In this document: positions 48,060 to 60,143 of the stretch, piece by piece | Position numbering within the stretch: position 1 is the first letter of the stretch | How the letters are laid out: every line of letters begins with the position of its first letter | Source of the DNA: Ignelater luminosus | Lineage: Eukaryota > Arthropoda > Insecta > Coleoptera > Elateridae | DNA: 64,000 bases | Direction: 5' to 3' | Assembly (NCBI GenBank): GCA_011009095.1 | Contig: VTPC01090434.1 | Span: forward strand, 156,480-220,479 | Notes under the pieces: model-generated | What the model saw: the letters and a program-made list of their open reading frames with translations, nothing else | What the model was told of the DNA's origin: nothing | Databases searched by the model: none | Made by a program: the position numbers and the translations under genes

Positions 48060-50170
48060 CTGCTGCTCAATGAATGCCACCGCAGGTGGCTACCACCTCC
48101 TCAGAGGTGACTGCTATTTAGGAAATTTAATTCCTCTATAGCTTGGAGTGGATTGAAGGTTGGAGTAGATTGCACGCTGTTGTCCAGATGGTTGGATGTT
48201 GGTTGGAGTAGATGTTGTGTTATGTTATGACTCGTACCGGTGTTGGTGATGGTGTGGGGCGCCAAGTGCCAAGGTGCCAAAATGCCAACACGCCGAAGGA
48301 CACCCAACGTGATTGAAATGAAGTGGCGGGACGCAACAAGAAAAAAAAAACGGTTTCCTTCAGAACGGTGTTGGTTTTGGTGTATTGTGAAGTGTGGGAG
48401 TGTGTATGTAGTAGTGCTGTGTTTTGTGAGTGTGCGCCGTGGACTGATGCAGATGCTGTTCCGGCATTTGCCTTCTCCGCTGGGGGAAACCACGGAAAAC
48501 CCCGGCGAGAACAGAATGGAATGGCTCCTCGGCGGATCTGGAACAGACATAGGGAGCAGTATCTTTTGTTGGTTGTATTAGTGAGGGTAGTTGGGCGCAG
48601 AGGAGGGTGGGTTGGTGTATGATTCTGGAAGGTTATCTTAGTGCGATGGGAATATTTTCGAGCACATCCTCCAGGTCTGGGGTCAGAGTGGTGGCATTAA
48701 CTAGATAGGTGGCAGGTGGGTATTTAAATTTGTATGTGACATGGCGGGGCTGGCGGCCGGCCGGCGTGGCCAAGATGGCAAGTTGAGTTTCCCGGTTGAG
48801 TTCGATGGCTCGATGAACGTAGCGACCTTGGAGGGACTCGAGCCGCGCGTCTATAGAGGGAATGCCGGCCCGGTCGCATACCTCCGCGGAGGGGTGCATG
48901 CGATCCAGGCCAAGCATCCCCTTACAGACCCGCCTCTCTTTCTGTCGAAGACTGTGTTTTTGATAAGGTTTGAGGGCGCAGAAGCATGGGTGTCGAAAGT
49001 CTATTAGGGGCCTGACGAAAGTTTTATATGTGTGGATGAGGGTCTTGGGGTGGCAACCCCGAAAGCTTCCGTGGAGCACTGAGAGAATGGAGGCGCGGTT
49101 CTGAACAGCGTTGAGACATCTGTGCAGTTCCGCGGTCCAGGTGAGAGTACGGGTGAAGGTGCACCCTAGATATTGTATAGTAGGAGAGACTTGGAGGCGG
49201 GTGCCCCAGAGGTCAATTTGGATGGCTCCTTCTCGGAAGCGGGGGCTATTTCCTTTGAATGGGTGGCGGAAAAGGATCGCCTGTGATTTTTGTGGGTTGG
49301 GTTTGAGTCGCCAGAGTCGAAACCAGTCCTCCAGCTGAGCGAGTGCTCGAGCTAGGTGACGGCCAGTAGTCCTGGCGTTGGCGCCGCTAGCCCAGAGAGC
49401 AGTGTCGTCAGCGTACTGTGTGATTCGTACTGTCGAGGATTGAAGATTGTGGGCTGGTTGGAGCTTGGGTCTTGGTATGTCATAACAGTATAGGATGAAG
49501 AGGATGGGGGCGAGGATCGAGCCTTGGGGCACCCCAGCTCTGGGCGTGAATGGATTGGAGAGTATGCCATTGACACGCACTCTGTGCTGTCAGTGAGATA
49601 GATAGCTGTTTATGAGTCTGACGAAGCCTGTTGGTAGTTGAGCGTTAAGGAGCTTTTGAAGAAGCCCCTCGTGCCAGACCTTGTCAAAGGCACGTTCGAT
49701 GTCGAGAAAGACACCGGCGACGCAGGTGCCTTGATTGAGGGCTTTGGCTACGTCAGTATGGAGGAGAAGAAGGGGATCAGAAGTTGATCGGTGGGCACGG
49801 AACCCGAACTGATGGGGGGATAGGAGGTTGGAGTTCTCCAGGTGTGCACGGAGTCTGTCGGCGAGAATTCTCTCGAATGTCTTGCCTAAGACGTTGAGGA
49901 GCGATATGGGCCTGTAGGAGGCGGGGTCAGTAGGATTTTTGTTTTTTTTTGTGAAGCATAATGACTGTGGCTCGTTTCCAGGCCGAAGGGAAGTAGCCGC
50001 GGCGGAGGCAGTGGTTGAAGATCGACGTGAGAAGGTCAATAGCCTTTTGGGGGAGTCCTCGCCTGGAGCTGTGTTTTTGCCTGAGGCAATGGCGGTCGCC
50101 GTGTCGTCGGCGTTGATGGGTTGGAGAGTTTTGGGTGGGGGGGGGGTTCATTGGGTCTTACTGGTGGGAC
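48060..50170 (-). mobile_element. GC-rich LINE, 5'-truncated, RT nearly intact
   Basis: The RT frame runs from about 50157 to 48633 on the minus strand. It is followed by a GC-rich 3' UTR to about 48060 that includes the inverted repeat GCCACCTGCGGTGGC near its end. The composition contrasts strongly with the AT-rich surroundings. The endonuclease and first ORF are missing, as usual for 5'-truncated LINE copies. Confidence 0.8.
48633..50157 (-). pseudogene. Jockey-like reverse transcriptase, two lesions
   Basis: Blocks in order: a partial AIxS..APGEDS-like start, then after a frameshift in the A-run near 49940 ASYRPISLLNVLGKTFERI, HQFGFRAHRST, FLDIERAFDKVWHEG (motif A), an in-frame TGA at 49590, RAGVPQGSILAPILF (motif B), QYADDTALWAS (motif C) and KPNPQKSQAILF (motif D). 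A long C-terminal thumb region follows to a stop at 48633. Only one frameshift and one nonsense codon separate it from an open RT, so it is much younger than the other LINE relics here. It made cDNA at target sites when active. The clade is inferred from motif style. Confidence 0.85.
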
Positions 50171-51247
50171 AACTATGAATGAGGAGCTTAAGAAGTGAGG
50201 GTTCTGTCTGTTTATAAAGGCTTGTCGCTCTATAGACTTACTTCACACAGATCTATGCAGCAGGCGATGACTTGAATCATTAATGCTATTTCCGGTTTTA
50301 GGTTTTTAACACTTCTGCCTCCGGACGCAATGCCGTTAAGACTTCGCTTTTGCCGGCTATCCAAGAGAACCAGTAAGCAAGAATAAAAGCTTTTCATGCT
50401 GCAATCTATGTAAGATCAACAAGGCTTTTGGATAGGTTATTCTTATGTTAGTAAAATAATTGATTAACTTTGTAACGTTTTCATCAAAATGAAACTAGAT
50501 ATGACACAGATATCTAAAAACTTCTAAAACCTATTAATTTCAATGTTTGTATCCAGGAGCAAACATCGCTATCGGTAAAAGGTTCCTAAATGATTTACAG
50601 CGAATGTCAATTTTTATAAACACAAGGACAGCACTTCTGAAAGTGCGTTCTTTGCTGGCAGCAACGCGTCAGCATGATCACAGCTCCTGGACAAAAAAAT
50701 GGTTAAGTTTTCTATTTATTCAACTTTTTACTCCTCAGAGCGTGCAATATTAGAAGTGAGAGGAGCATCAATCTAATATACATAAAATAAGATTAGTGTG
50801 TTCTTCACCGATCAAAAACGCGTGCAAAAAGACTCGTCTTATCAGAGTCACCTATGGTTAAGAAAACGTATGTTTTATGTGCCTCAGGTCGTGTACTAGT
50901 AATAGTAGTTGCAATGTCAAAAGTAGGCGTAAATATTGTGAATAAACGAGTCAATTGTCAAAATCAGTTTTCAGTTTGAAGTTAATCTAATGATTAACCA
51001 CTCAATTTCAGTTTGACAGCTTGTAAAAGTAAAAACAAAAATGACAATCTAACTATACATCTGAATGGGTTAATCTCAGACACATCGTTTTGTTTCCAAA
51101 GGTCGCTTGATAAGGAAACTTTTTAATCACATGGTATAATATAATACCTGGCCTGTTCGCATCGACAGATTTATTTGTCGTTTTTGGTCCCTCCAGTACA
51201 TAATATCAGTATACATAAAAAAGTGGTATATACCTAAAATTGGCTGG
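50171..51247. other. Non-GC-rich interval between two GC-rich blocks
   Basis: Base composition returns to the local AT-rich level. The plus frame at 50547-50753 (starting MYPGANIAIGKRFLND) has no family resemblance I can name. No terminal repeats seen. Confidence 0.3.
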
Positions 51248-51394
51248 CTAAATTCGAAGTGCACAAGTCACTTCTGGTACAAGTTTTAGTTGTTTAATTT
51301 CATCATAAGATACATGTAGAGGAAGATGCACCGCCCCGTCTTGGATTATCGTTTCATCTTCCCCAGGTTCTATGTTCTCATACTCGTGGAATCG
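51248..51394 (-). other. Short orphan coding-like frame
   Basis: Directly after an in-frame TAA, the minus strand is open for about 48 codons: RFHEYENIEPGEDETI, then GAVHLPLHVSYDEIKQL to a stop at 51248. It reads like protein (acidic, varied residues) rather than noise, but there is no start codon, good splice acceptor or known family. It could be a C-terminal fragment of an element protein or a lost exon. Confidence 0.3.
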
Positions 51395-53200
51395 TTACGC
51401 GGGAGGAGAGGGTCGTGTATCAGAGATTACTTCGACTAGATCGCTTTTACCCCTTCTAGGAGGTTTGCGAGCTAGCCGGAATAACTCCGATAGATGCCAG
51501 GCTCGACTCCCTACAAGATGGCTTTGTGAAAAGTACTATTCCTACGAAACCCAAGAAGAAGTTCAAATACTCTCCAACCATCCTTCCCGCCCAACCCTGG
51601 CAACCAGATAATCCAACATGCAACACCAATCTAACCATGCTCCGGATACCCAATCACAAAACCTTTATAATTTTCCAACTCTCCACATCTTTTCCCTGCC
51701 ACAACTCTATTTCATGTTTCAGGTTCCACCAAGAATCCAAGTCAAGTCATTGGTTGATTTTCCGCCGAAGGCGGACGGCCGTTATAAGTCCCGCCTGGGT
51801 CTTCTTCAGCCGGGTGATGAAAATATTATTTGGTGGTAGCGAGGCAGAGAACGTTCTTCGTTGGCGTTCCATGGCACCCGACAAGCCGGTGGCGTTAGAT
51901 GTTGAAGATCTTGAGCCTAGTAGACAGTGGCGCGAGGAGGGCCGATTGCAGCATAAGTGGCGGCGTCCGGTACTATCGCAGTTGTTGGTGCGAGGTGAGC
52001 TAGGCGGCGCTTGGCGTAGATGTTGGGTTGCTGGTAGTTGGAAGTTAGAAGTACCCAAGATGTAGGCATGGCCTGATGGGCGTGGTTTGTGGTGGAATTC
52101 GAAAATTGGTGAAAAGGGCTTCAAGGGATGTCGGTGTTGGCCGGAAGCTTCTTGAGGCGGATCCGTAGTTGGCGTTGGATGAAGTGGCTCGGCTTCGAGA
52201 TGTTGATATGGCCTGGTTGAAGCGTCAAAGCGAAGAGTTGTATAGAGGTCATTGACCCCTATGTAAATGAATTTGCAGTTGGAATTGCAGTTGGAATTTG
52301 GTGCCTCCATGCCGTGCGCTGGTGTGAAACAAGATGGTGGCGTGAAGGAGGCCGTGGATAGGCCCGCGACAGGGGCGATAGATATGGTTAGATATCCATC
52401 GGCTGTCGCGGGCGATGTCGGTGATTCTGGTGGTCACTTGAAGTTGAACACAACACTTCGTGCACGGTAGACATACAAATGCTTTCCAGAGCCACACTCC
52501 TACTCGCGTGGTGTAGGGGGTGAGCTCGGTAGCGGCCGCTAGGAAAAGACGGAGGCAGTGGTAAGAGGAACTTCGGGGCCGTCAACTTACTTGCGCCGCG
52601 GCCCGGGACGCGTTCAGAGTACGGACACCCTGGAGAGCACGGGAATCATACACCCGCGCCAATAGTCGCGCCTCTCCCCTGGCAACGACGTACGCGGGTG
52701 GAAAGCGACACCGGCTGCGGGGGGGTCTGCGCCTCCCTAAACACAGAGCGCCCCGCGTGTTTGCCGGCGCCACTACTGGGCCTTCGCCCCCCGGAACGAA
52801 GGTTGCCAGAAGCAGCTGCAACAGGTCGCACCATCCGGGGACTGCCGGAGGGCCGGATGCGCCTGATCGCGGGCCAGTACACGTGTACTGGGTAAGGACT
52901 GAGGAGGGACCACTACCGACGTCTAGACCGAACGGACACTACGCGGAACTGCAAGAATCCAGAGACCAAAGACATACGAGCAGCCAAGTATATATAGAAA
53001 CACTAGTCGTGGTGAGTTGAGGTGCACTCGCAATATGAGGGGGCGCGTTTGGCGTGATTGCCCTTGCACCAGCAGCGACGGTGAAGTTGACGGAGAAGTG
53101 GGAACCGTACCAACTCCCAGATTCCTCCACAATTCTCTCCGGACCAACCAGCATCAGCAAGTCGTGCAGAGTTTAGTAGAAAGTTTGCTATCAAACCTAT
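51395..53200 (-). other. GC-rich block, probable retroelement 5' part
   Basis: This block is GC- and CpG-rich, with overlapping open frames on both strands, as expected from composition alone. On the minus strand the longest is 52310-51747, Pro/Ser/Thr/His-rich, and before it comes a Cys-containing frame with FVCLPCTKCC (52497-52249). Orientation and composition resemble the LINE at 48.1-50.2 kb, so it may be the 5' UTR/ORF1 region of a related LINE. No RT or endonuclease motif is present, and a CpG-rich promoter or another element cannot be excluded. Confidence 0.35.
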
Positions 53201-53390
53201 CCTATCTTATCCTTGACCGCGTGCAGCGTTCAGCCTTCCAAATTACCAAATTCCATTCAAGATGGAAGGACAGAAAAAATTCATCTAAGGATATTTAAGG
53301 AGTGTAGGTCAAACCTTGTGCGACTTCATTCACAAGCAGTAAAACTTTGCTGTATTCATATCTTCAATATGGCAGTCATACTTTATTTAG

Positions 53391-53940
53391 AAGGAGAGGT
53401 CGCGATCGTTCTCTCTTCGATTTCAATGAAATTCTTTCTGGTGATTCTAGACCAAAAATGAGTAGACACGTATTTGGAAGTTTCTTAAAATGGTCTCCAT
53501 GAATGCTAAAAAATGCTTTAGACTTTCATTAATAGCATCTTTGCTATTTTTGAGTAGACTTTTTATTTTTATTTTGAGAAGTCATGATGATTTCACATTA
53601 CGAAAGTTCTAAATCACGTTTCTTCTAAAAAAATGAAAAAAAAAATATTTTTCTACAATCGAAGCAGATTTTCGGGCACTAAACAAAATGCAATCAAGAT
53701 GAATATATCTTTTTTATTCAGCACAAAGAAATACGTGACTTTTGATGTTTTACCATTGTACGAGGAGGCAAAACAAAAAATAGCAAAAATACTAATACTC
53801 AAAACATAAAACATTCTTTTTTGGCTTCCCTGGGTGATATTCCGAAAAACTTCCGGAATACGTGTCTACACACTTTTGGTTTAGAATTAGTAGAAACAAT
53901 TTCATTTAAATCGAAGAGGGAACCATCGCGAACTTCCTTT
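53391..53940. repeat. Inverted pair of related coding fragments
   Basis: The left arm (from 53391, plus) and right arm (from 53940, minus) both encode RD.SLFD.NEI.S..S.PK..RHVF, with nucleotide matches such as GTAGACACGTATT. The best arms are about 100 bp with a spacer near 350 bp, and weaker similarity extends inward. Both frames are broken by stops. The protein family is unknown. Confidence 0.55.
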
Positions 53941-53950
53941 GTTAGTCTAT

Positions 53951-56559
53951 ACGGTAGAAACCATGAATACACATAGCATAGCGTGGCCCCTTCTTAGGAG
54001 GGCTACTATTATTACTACCACATAAGAATTAAAATGTGACCAAATGGTCAACCGTATACACATAGTTTGGGTATAGAGAGTTTCAGCAATTTATTCGTTC
54101 CATTACTGGATTGATGTCTATTCGAAAATCCTGAAAAGTAAAGAATACATAATAGGTTTTGACTGTTTCAGACACAGCTTTAAGGTGTAAAAGTATAATA
54201 AATTATTTTTATACTAATTTATTAGTATTTTTATACTAATTTATTAGTACTAAGCACAAATTAAAAAAAACAGAAAATGATCTATTTGCTAGAATACTCG
54301 ATTTTGATATTACTTTTACTGTCCATATACTTGAGAACAGCTTCTTAATGAAATATGTAAATGATTTAGAACGAATGATGTTTTCTTTGATTAAAATTAA
54401 TACAATACTGACATTAATTATTAGATAATTTCATTATCGTTAACGTAATGTGAAACAAATTGATCATTTCTAGAAATTTATCAGCGCAACAAATTAATCC
54501 ATTAATGCAGAAACTTTTTGTAATTTTATCTTGAAAATATAAAAACAATAGATCAACATGTGCATATGATAAAACATATGCAGTACTTCTAAACAATATT
54601 ACTTCTTACTTTTCTTATCTTTTCTATGGTATGGTTTTGAAAATACCTAGACAAGTTTGTAATTACCTTCTTATACATAATAAAATCTTTATTTACATCA
54701 TTAGAATAAAATAATGAGCTGTATATTTCCCGAGATTGTTTCGTAAGTAGTAGGTGTAAACAAGGAAGTCGCGTCAACTTATGTACATAGAAACTATTTT
54801 AAATATTCAGAAACTATTTAAGATTCAAAGAACGAATTTGAAAGTGAGGACAATCATTGTTTAAACCAGCTAACAATTAATTTTCTTGGAGTAAATTATA
54901 AAATGAATGAACGAGATCAAACCGATTCCTTTTTGACCGACAGATCAGATTCTTCGTGTCTCGACTGTCACCGAATTTCTAAGAAGACTCGCCTGAGTAT
55001 TCCAAACATTCGATTTAAGTAATTAAAAAACAAAGAAACCCTTTTACATTGTGTAGACACCGATATGTCAGTTTTTGGTCACATAATTAGCCCCTCTTTG
55101 AAATAATTCACAATATATATTTCTGTCTCGCTCTTAATAATAAAATTAAATTTCTGTAATCTTCCCAGAACTGGCTAATAAAATGTTTATTGCCTTATGT
55201 AATAATTAATATTTGCACTAAAAAATTTAATTAAAACGAAATAAAGATAAAAATTCAAGATCAGGTAAAACTCCTTTTTTTTGACACAACAGTTCGGATG
55301 TAACGTGAAGTGTATCAAAATCGGATCGAAGGATAATTACGGTTGTTGTGTATTGTTCTTAAGGATAATGAGGGGCGGGTCTTGATGACAGAGTGCTCAA
55401 CGGTGGCCATATTTTATTTTTATAATTAATTGTAGGCACGCCTTAAACTGATGGCTGGTGCAGCAAATTCACGTGTCCCATGTCATATTGTAACGCACTT
55501 GCTGTTTCTCAACACGTCTTCCACTTTTTTATCTTCATGATTTCTTTGTTTGGTATTAATTTTTATTAGAAATTAAAACAGGGAATTAGCTCCTGTAAAC
55601 ATAATTGTTTGTTATAGTATTACTTAAAAGCTTATTGAATAAAACAGCTATTTAAATGGTGGTATGGTCAAATCAAGTTTTTCAAGCTGCAGATCAACAA
55701 GTTTTGGAGCTAGGCTTATGAAAATTGTTTTGCTTTTTGTTTGACAATCATATCAGAACGCTCTTAATAAGTCTTTGTTCGTGTTCAGATGTTTTATATT
55801 TGGAAGTCTTTTTCTAGTTCAACATTGTAGGCATCTCCTTCATTAATCTTCTCTCCAATTTCCTGATATCTATGTAGAGAATATTTTCTTTCCGGCTTTT
55901 TAATAAATCTTCATAGTATATATAATAAAGCCTTAGTTTTATCGAGTTTCGAATTGTACGTTCCGCATAATGTGCGAAAAATGTCTTCTGAGATTGACCC
56001 TCTTACCCTCTTCAGTATCAATACGTGTAACTCAGAGAAGAAGTCTACAGACAAAGTTTATGTAATACTAGTATACTTTACAATACAACGCCTTTTACTA
56101 TACTCCCCTTAAATCCATATCTTTCTGGTAACACGGAATATAAACTAAGAGTTCTTTCTAACATTTTTCTACCTCTTTTTTATTTCCAATTTTGGTGTCT
56201 TTTTTCTTCTAGTCTGTTTTTTTCTTCTAGTAGTCTTAAGGCTGTTAATTCAGTATCCTCTCATAACTTACCAACTGGATATTACTGATTTCTATTCGCT
56301 TGTGTACCATAGAGAAAGGATTTCTCTTCTGATCAATACCTGACGTTCTATTACTAGTCAGAGTGCATGAATCTCAGTCTCTGATATTTTTGGTTTGCTT
56401 TTTAGCACGTAATACAAGTTGATAGAAATTACGAACATCTGGTTAACATTCTGACATTTATGACTGGGCGACTCAATGACATAAAAAGATTTTCTATATG
56501 ATATACTTTATAGGGCTAACTTCGTATTTAGTATAACAATCTGATTCTAACAAAGCGTT
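53951..56559. other. AT-rich stretch without gene
   Basis: No supported gene. A small tandem repeat (TTTTTATACTAATTTATTAG twice) lies at about 54205-54247. Confidence 0.4.
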
Positions 56560-56565
56560 TAGCAA

Positions 56566-56866
56566 TTTTGAAAATCTATACCTTTCAATTTCAAATTGGG
56601 ACAAATCACTTTCAAACTGGGAATAATTAACTTCAAATATGAGACTAACCAATGTACGTTGAGACCAATCAATTTTAAATTGCCTCTGATCTGGACTCAA
56701 TTTAAAGTTGATTAGTCTCAATCTGAAGTAGATGGATTTTAATCTGTAGTTGATGGGTCTCAACTTAAAATTAAATAGTTATAATCTGAAATAGATTATT
56801 TCCAATTTGGAACTGATTGTTTACAATTTCAAAGTACTTGGTCCCAATTTGAAACTAAAGAGGTGT
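56566..56866. repeat. 21-bp minisatellite in two opposed halves
   Basis: From about 56698 rightwards the plus strand repeats a unit like TCTCAATTTGAAGTTGATTGG every 21 bases, about eight times, with drift. From about 56690 leftwards the same unit runs on the minus strand about five or six times. The array is thus head-to-head around 56690-56698. Because 21 is divisible by three, a minus-strand frame (56763-56494) stays open and reads as 7-residue repeats such as SQFESDL and SQFEIER. Confidence 0.75.
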
Positions 56867-57929
56867 AGACAAAATTATTTACTGTACACGTTTTTAAGTT
56901 CTAAAATCAGTTTTATAAACCATCTGTAGATTAGTTTAAAGGATTACAAAACTTCCCAGTTTTGATCTTTTCTGTAAATTCCGACAACGTTATGTCAATT
57001 AATAATAGGGATTGTATGTTTCTTATTCTTTAGACAAACAGTACTTACAGATAACTAACAGGAGGGCAAAAAGCGTATCATATGCTCTACTTTTCTTTTG
57101 TCTTGGTTTCATGTTTCTCAAGAAAAATCCAAGCTTGCTTGTTTAACATAACTTTCATAATTGCAAGAATATAAAATCATCATAACTATCAGTCAGAAAA
57201 TGGGACTTTTAGCTAACACATACGCTCCTGTTAGGTATAGAATAAGTGCAACCTTACTGGTGAAGTTATGAACTTCTTTATGCACTTAGTAAAAATCCTC
57301 TGAGCTATTACATTCTAAACTCTATGAGCTCTAAGTATATATTCCTTGTGTCTTACCCCATAAACACATTCTGCTTCTTTCTTGTTAACATAAGTTTCGT
57401 TGAAATTGAACAGAAGTCACTTCTCAAGTTACAATAAAAAACAATTTTCTCTCAAGTTAAGAAAATATTAGGATGTTCTCAATTTTAATGTACCATGAAA
57501 TAGTATAAGCCCGTTGCCCGTAGCCAGACCAACTTAATAGGGGTGGCTTGAAATTTCATGCAATGAAAACATCGAGAGTTGTATTATATCCCAACGACTA
57601 AAAACGCTGACGGAAACTGCAGGACCCTGTACTTCAGCTTTGTGGTTCTCAATAATGCTAGAAATTGCCAGTTAGAGCTAACAACATGCATCATTCACGC
57701 GGTGACATTTTTAAACAGAACTCAAATTTCAAAGTTTTAGACTTTTCATGCCAAAGGGGTGAATGACATAAAGGTGAGGGTATCATTAACGGACCCTCCG
57801 AGATACTACCTCTCTGAGTGTTTAGTCTTACACCGGTGAATGAGGCTTTGCGGATGTGGAATTTTATTTTCCTTCTACTTGTAGAATCTGACATGAGTAA
57901 TATTAATAATAAGTTGAGTGAAAGTTCGA
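56867..57929. other. Stretch without gene
   Basis: The part from about 57500 on is less AT-rich and may belong to the LINE fragment that follows, but I could not read motifs in it. Confidence 0.3.
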
Positions 57930-58350
57930 TTATGCGAATAGTTCACATAAACTAGCATCACAACAGAGCAACGACCTTGGTATTCTGCAAGGTGGTTAGG
58001 CAAGGTTGTGACATAGCTCTCATCCAAAAACATTCTATCAATATGCGTAAGTGAGCTTGATGAGGTAGGTAATAAACCGGTATATAGTAACATCCACAGG
58101 ACTTTCAGAGCTAAAGCGCTAAAAGCTCTAGAGATTCTAGGGATCTGGTAGCTGCTACAACTGGAATAGCGAATGATTGGATCAGCCTACTTTCTGCATG
58201 ACGATACACAAAATCCAATATCAAGGGACTTGGGAAGGCTGGCAGCAAGACGTCCGACAAATGAAATGCATTTTGTTGTCGATTGTGATGCTAATGCGCA
58301 CCATGTGGCCTGGAAAATTTATCATGAATGTAAAAAACAAAGAATATTTT
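57930..58350 (+). pseudogene. LINE endonuclease fragment
   Basis: The plus strand shows CDIALIQKHSINM-like residues at about 58010-58050 (the IALIQEP block of LINE endonucleases), and then, from 58173, YFLHDDTQNPI, RPTNEMHFVVDCDANAHHV and AWK. The CDANAHH.AW block is the endonuclease active-site DxN motif of Jockey-like elements. Stops and a frameshift intervene, and no RT follows directly. Confidence 0.7.
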
Positions 58351-58810
58351 GTAAGCATTCATTCCAAGAGTAACTAGATATTTAAAAAAGATAACCCAGC
58401 TACATCTGGCCTCCCTCTAGTTACGGGTCTGAACCATCTTAATAAATATCCAAAAGATTTCTGAAGATCTTTGAGCAAATAGGATTTTGAAGACAAAGTC
58501 CGAGTTTAAAAGAAGCTAAAAACGTTCTTGTTCAAAATAATGATAAACGCTTTGAAAAATGTCCTTTTCTTACAAAATAAATGATTGTTTAAAAGCAAGC
58601 TGTTACTCTCAACAAGTAAGTAAGAAGACTAAGAAAGTGTTATAAAAGAGATAAACTTAAAAAATGCGTCCTTAGTTAACTAGTTGATTGCATGAAGATA
58701 TGATGGGTTATGTGTTATTATACATAGTTTAGTTTGAAAAAATTATATTTTAAGAAATAACAGTAAAGTCTCTAAATATTAGACCATAACTACCAAATAG
58801 ATGTCATATA

Positions 58811-59000
58811 AACTGACTCTTCCAAAGTTTTCGACACTATTAATAACATCTTTTTGAAGAATCTAAGTTTTCTGATAATTTAACATTCTTTTTATCTAAA
58901 GGACAACAATTTATGCTCACTGTAATGGCTTCACTTCTTTTAATTATGTGACATACATCGTACATCGATCACAATCTATCTGGATGACGCTTAGCTTGCC
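58811..59000 (+). pseudogene. LINE reverse transcriptase fragment
   Basis: With shifted frames the plus strand gives SSKVFDTINNIFLKNL (decayed motif A, DFSKAFDT), FLSKGQQFMLTVMAS (the SYLxxRKQ block) and IYLDDA. It is heavily decayed and similar in style to the scrap at 4404-4688. Confidence 0.5.
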
Positions 59001-60141
59001 TGTGTACGTTAGGCGATAAGCTGTTTGGGTTGCTTATTTCAAAGCAAAATGGAATCTAGCACCAAGGCTTAAAAGTTGATAAGTCTTGAAAAATTACATT
59101 ACTAAAAACTTACTTACTTACATTACCGAAAACTTGTCATACCTAATTTTCATTTAGAAAATAGTGAACAGTGAATGCATTTCTGAAACCGATCCTATCA
59201 TCTCTGAAGCTTCATATTAATCATTATGTCACTGACCGTTAGAAAAACCATGACTTCTCTTCAGACATAGAGAATTATATGCTAAATGGCATGAATTACG
59301 AATATCATTGCAAATCGGCAGTTTTGATTTAACCGCTCTGACGGATTATAACTAACTGCTTACTGCTACAGGGCATCGTCTAGGTAAGTTGTCTTTGTTT
59401 ACTAAATGGCACCATTTGGATAAGCACAACTTCTTGAACTGACACATTCTTTAAGAGTATTTTCTGTTTAGGCGTGGTTTTAAAAAAAACTTTTTTTAAA
59501 TAGGTAAGTCGAGGTGCTTAAAAGAATTATAATAGTCATGGGTAGACGTCTGAAGAACAAGATGGATGCGATAGAGGCAAAAACTCGTAGTTCAATGCGT
59601 GTTTTTTTCTGTAATATCTAACGCAAGAAATATTGTTCTTTGAATCTAAAAAGTTGTAATAAACAATATCAGGAGCGCTTTACTAAACCGTCACCGTCAC
59701 AACTTCAATGATTTGAAGCTTCATTGTGATCAAACCATTGCGTAGAGAGTCACGTTGTTGATTATCATATAAAATCAATTTTTTATTATAAGTCGTTTAA
59801 GAAATAATTTTTACTGCACTGAAGTAAGTTCATCTATTTAGTGTAGGAACCATCTTTCGGTCTTTTTGGATGTACGTGTTTACAAAGTATTTTGGAAATC
59901 GTCTACGTTGTCCTTGTCTTTGAGATTCATTTGATTAAGTATCGATTTTGGCTTTTTTCTCACTTGACACTTGCAATTCTGGAGTTCAAGCTATTGAAAT
60001 GTGAATAGAATATTACTACACATTTCGAGATTGCTAGAAAGCACCTGGTCAATTTTGAATACAGCTGCATTTCAAATGACAAATCTGATACTATGTATGC
60101 TATTGTTATTAATTGGATGTTGTTGTATAAACTAGTAACGT
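59001..60141. other. Stretch without gene
   Basis: Mostly AT-rich, with nothing recognisable up to the mariner end at 60144. Confidence 0.35.
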
Positions 60142-60143
60142 AC

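Noticed and set aside
52582-53298. Many overlapping open frames on both strands in the GC-rich block, considered as host genes.
   Set aside because: GC-rich DNA has few stops by chance. No frame shows a domain, start context or splice logic.
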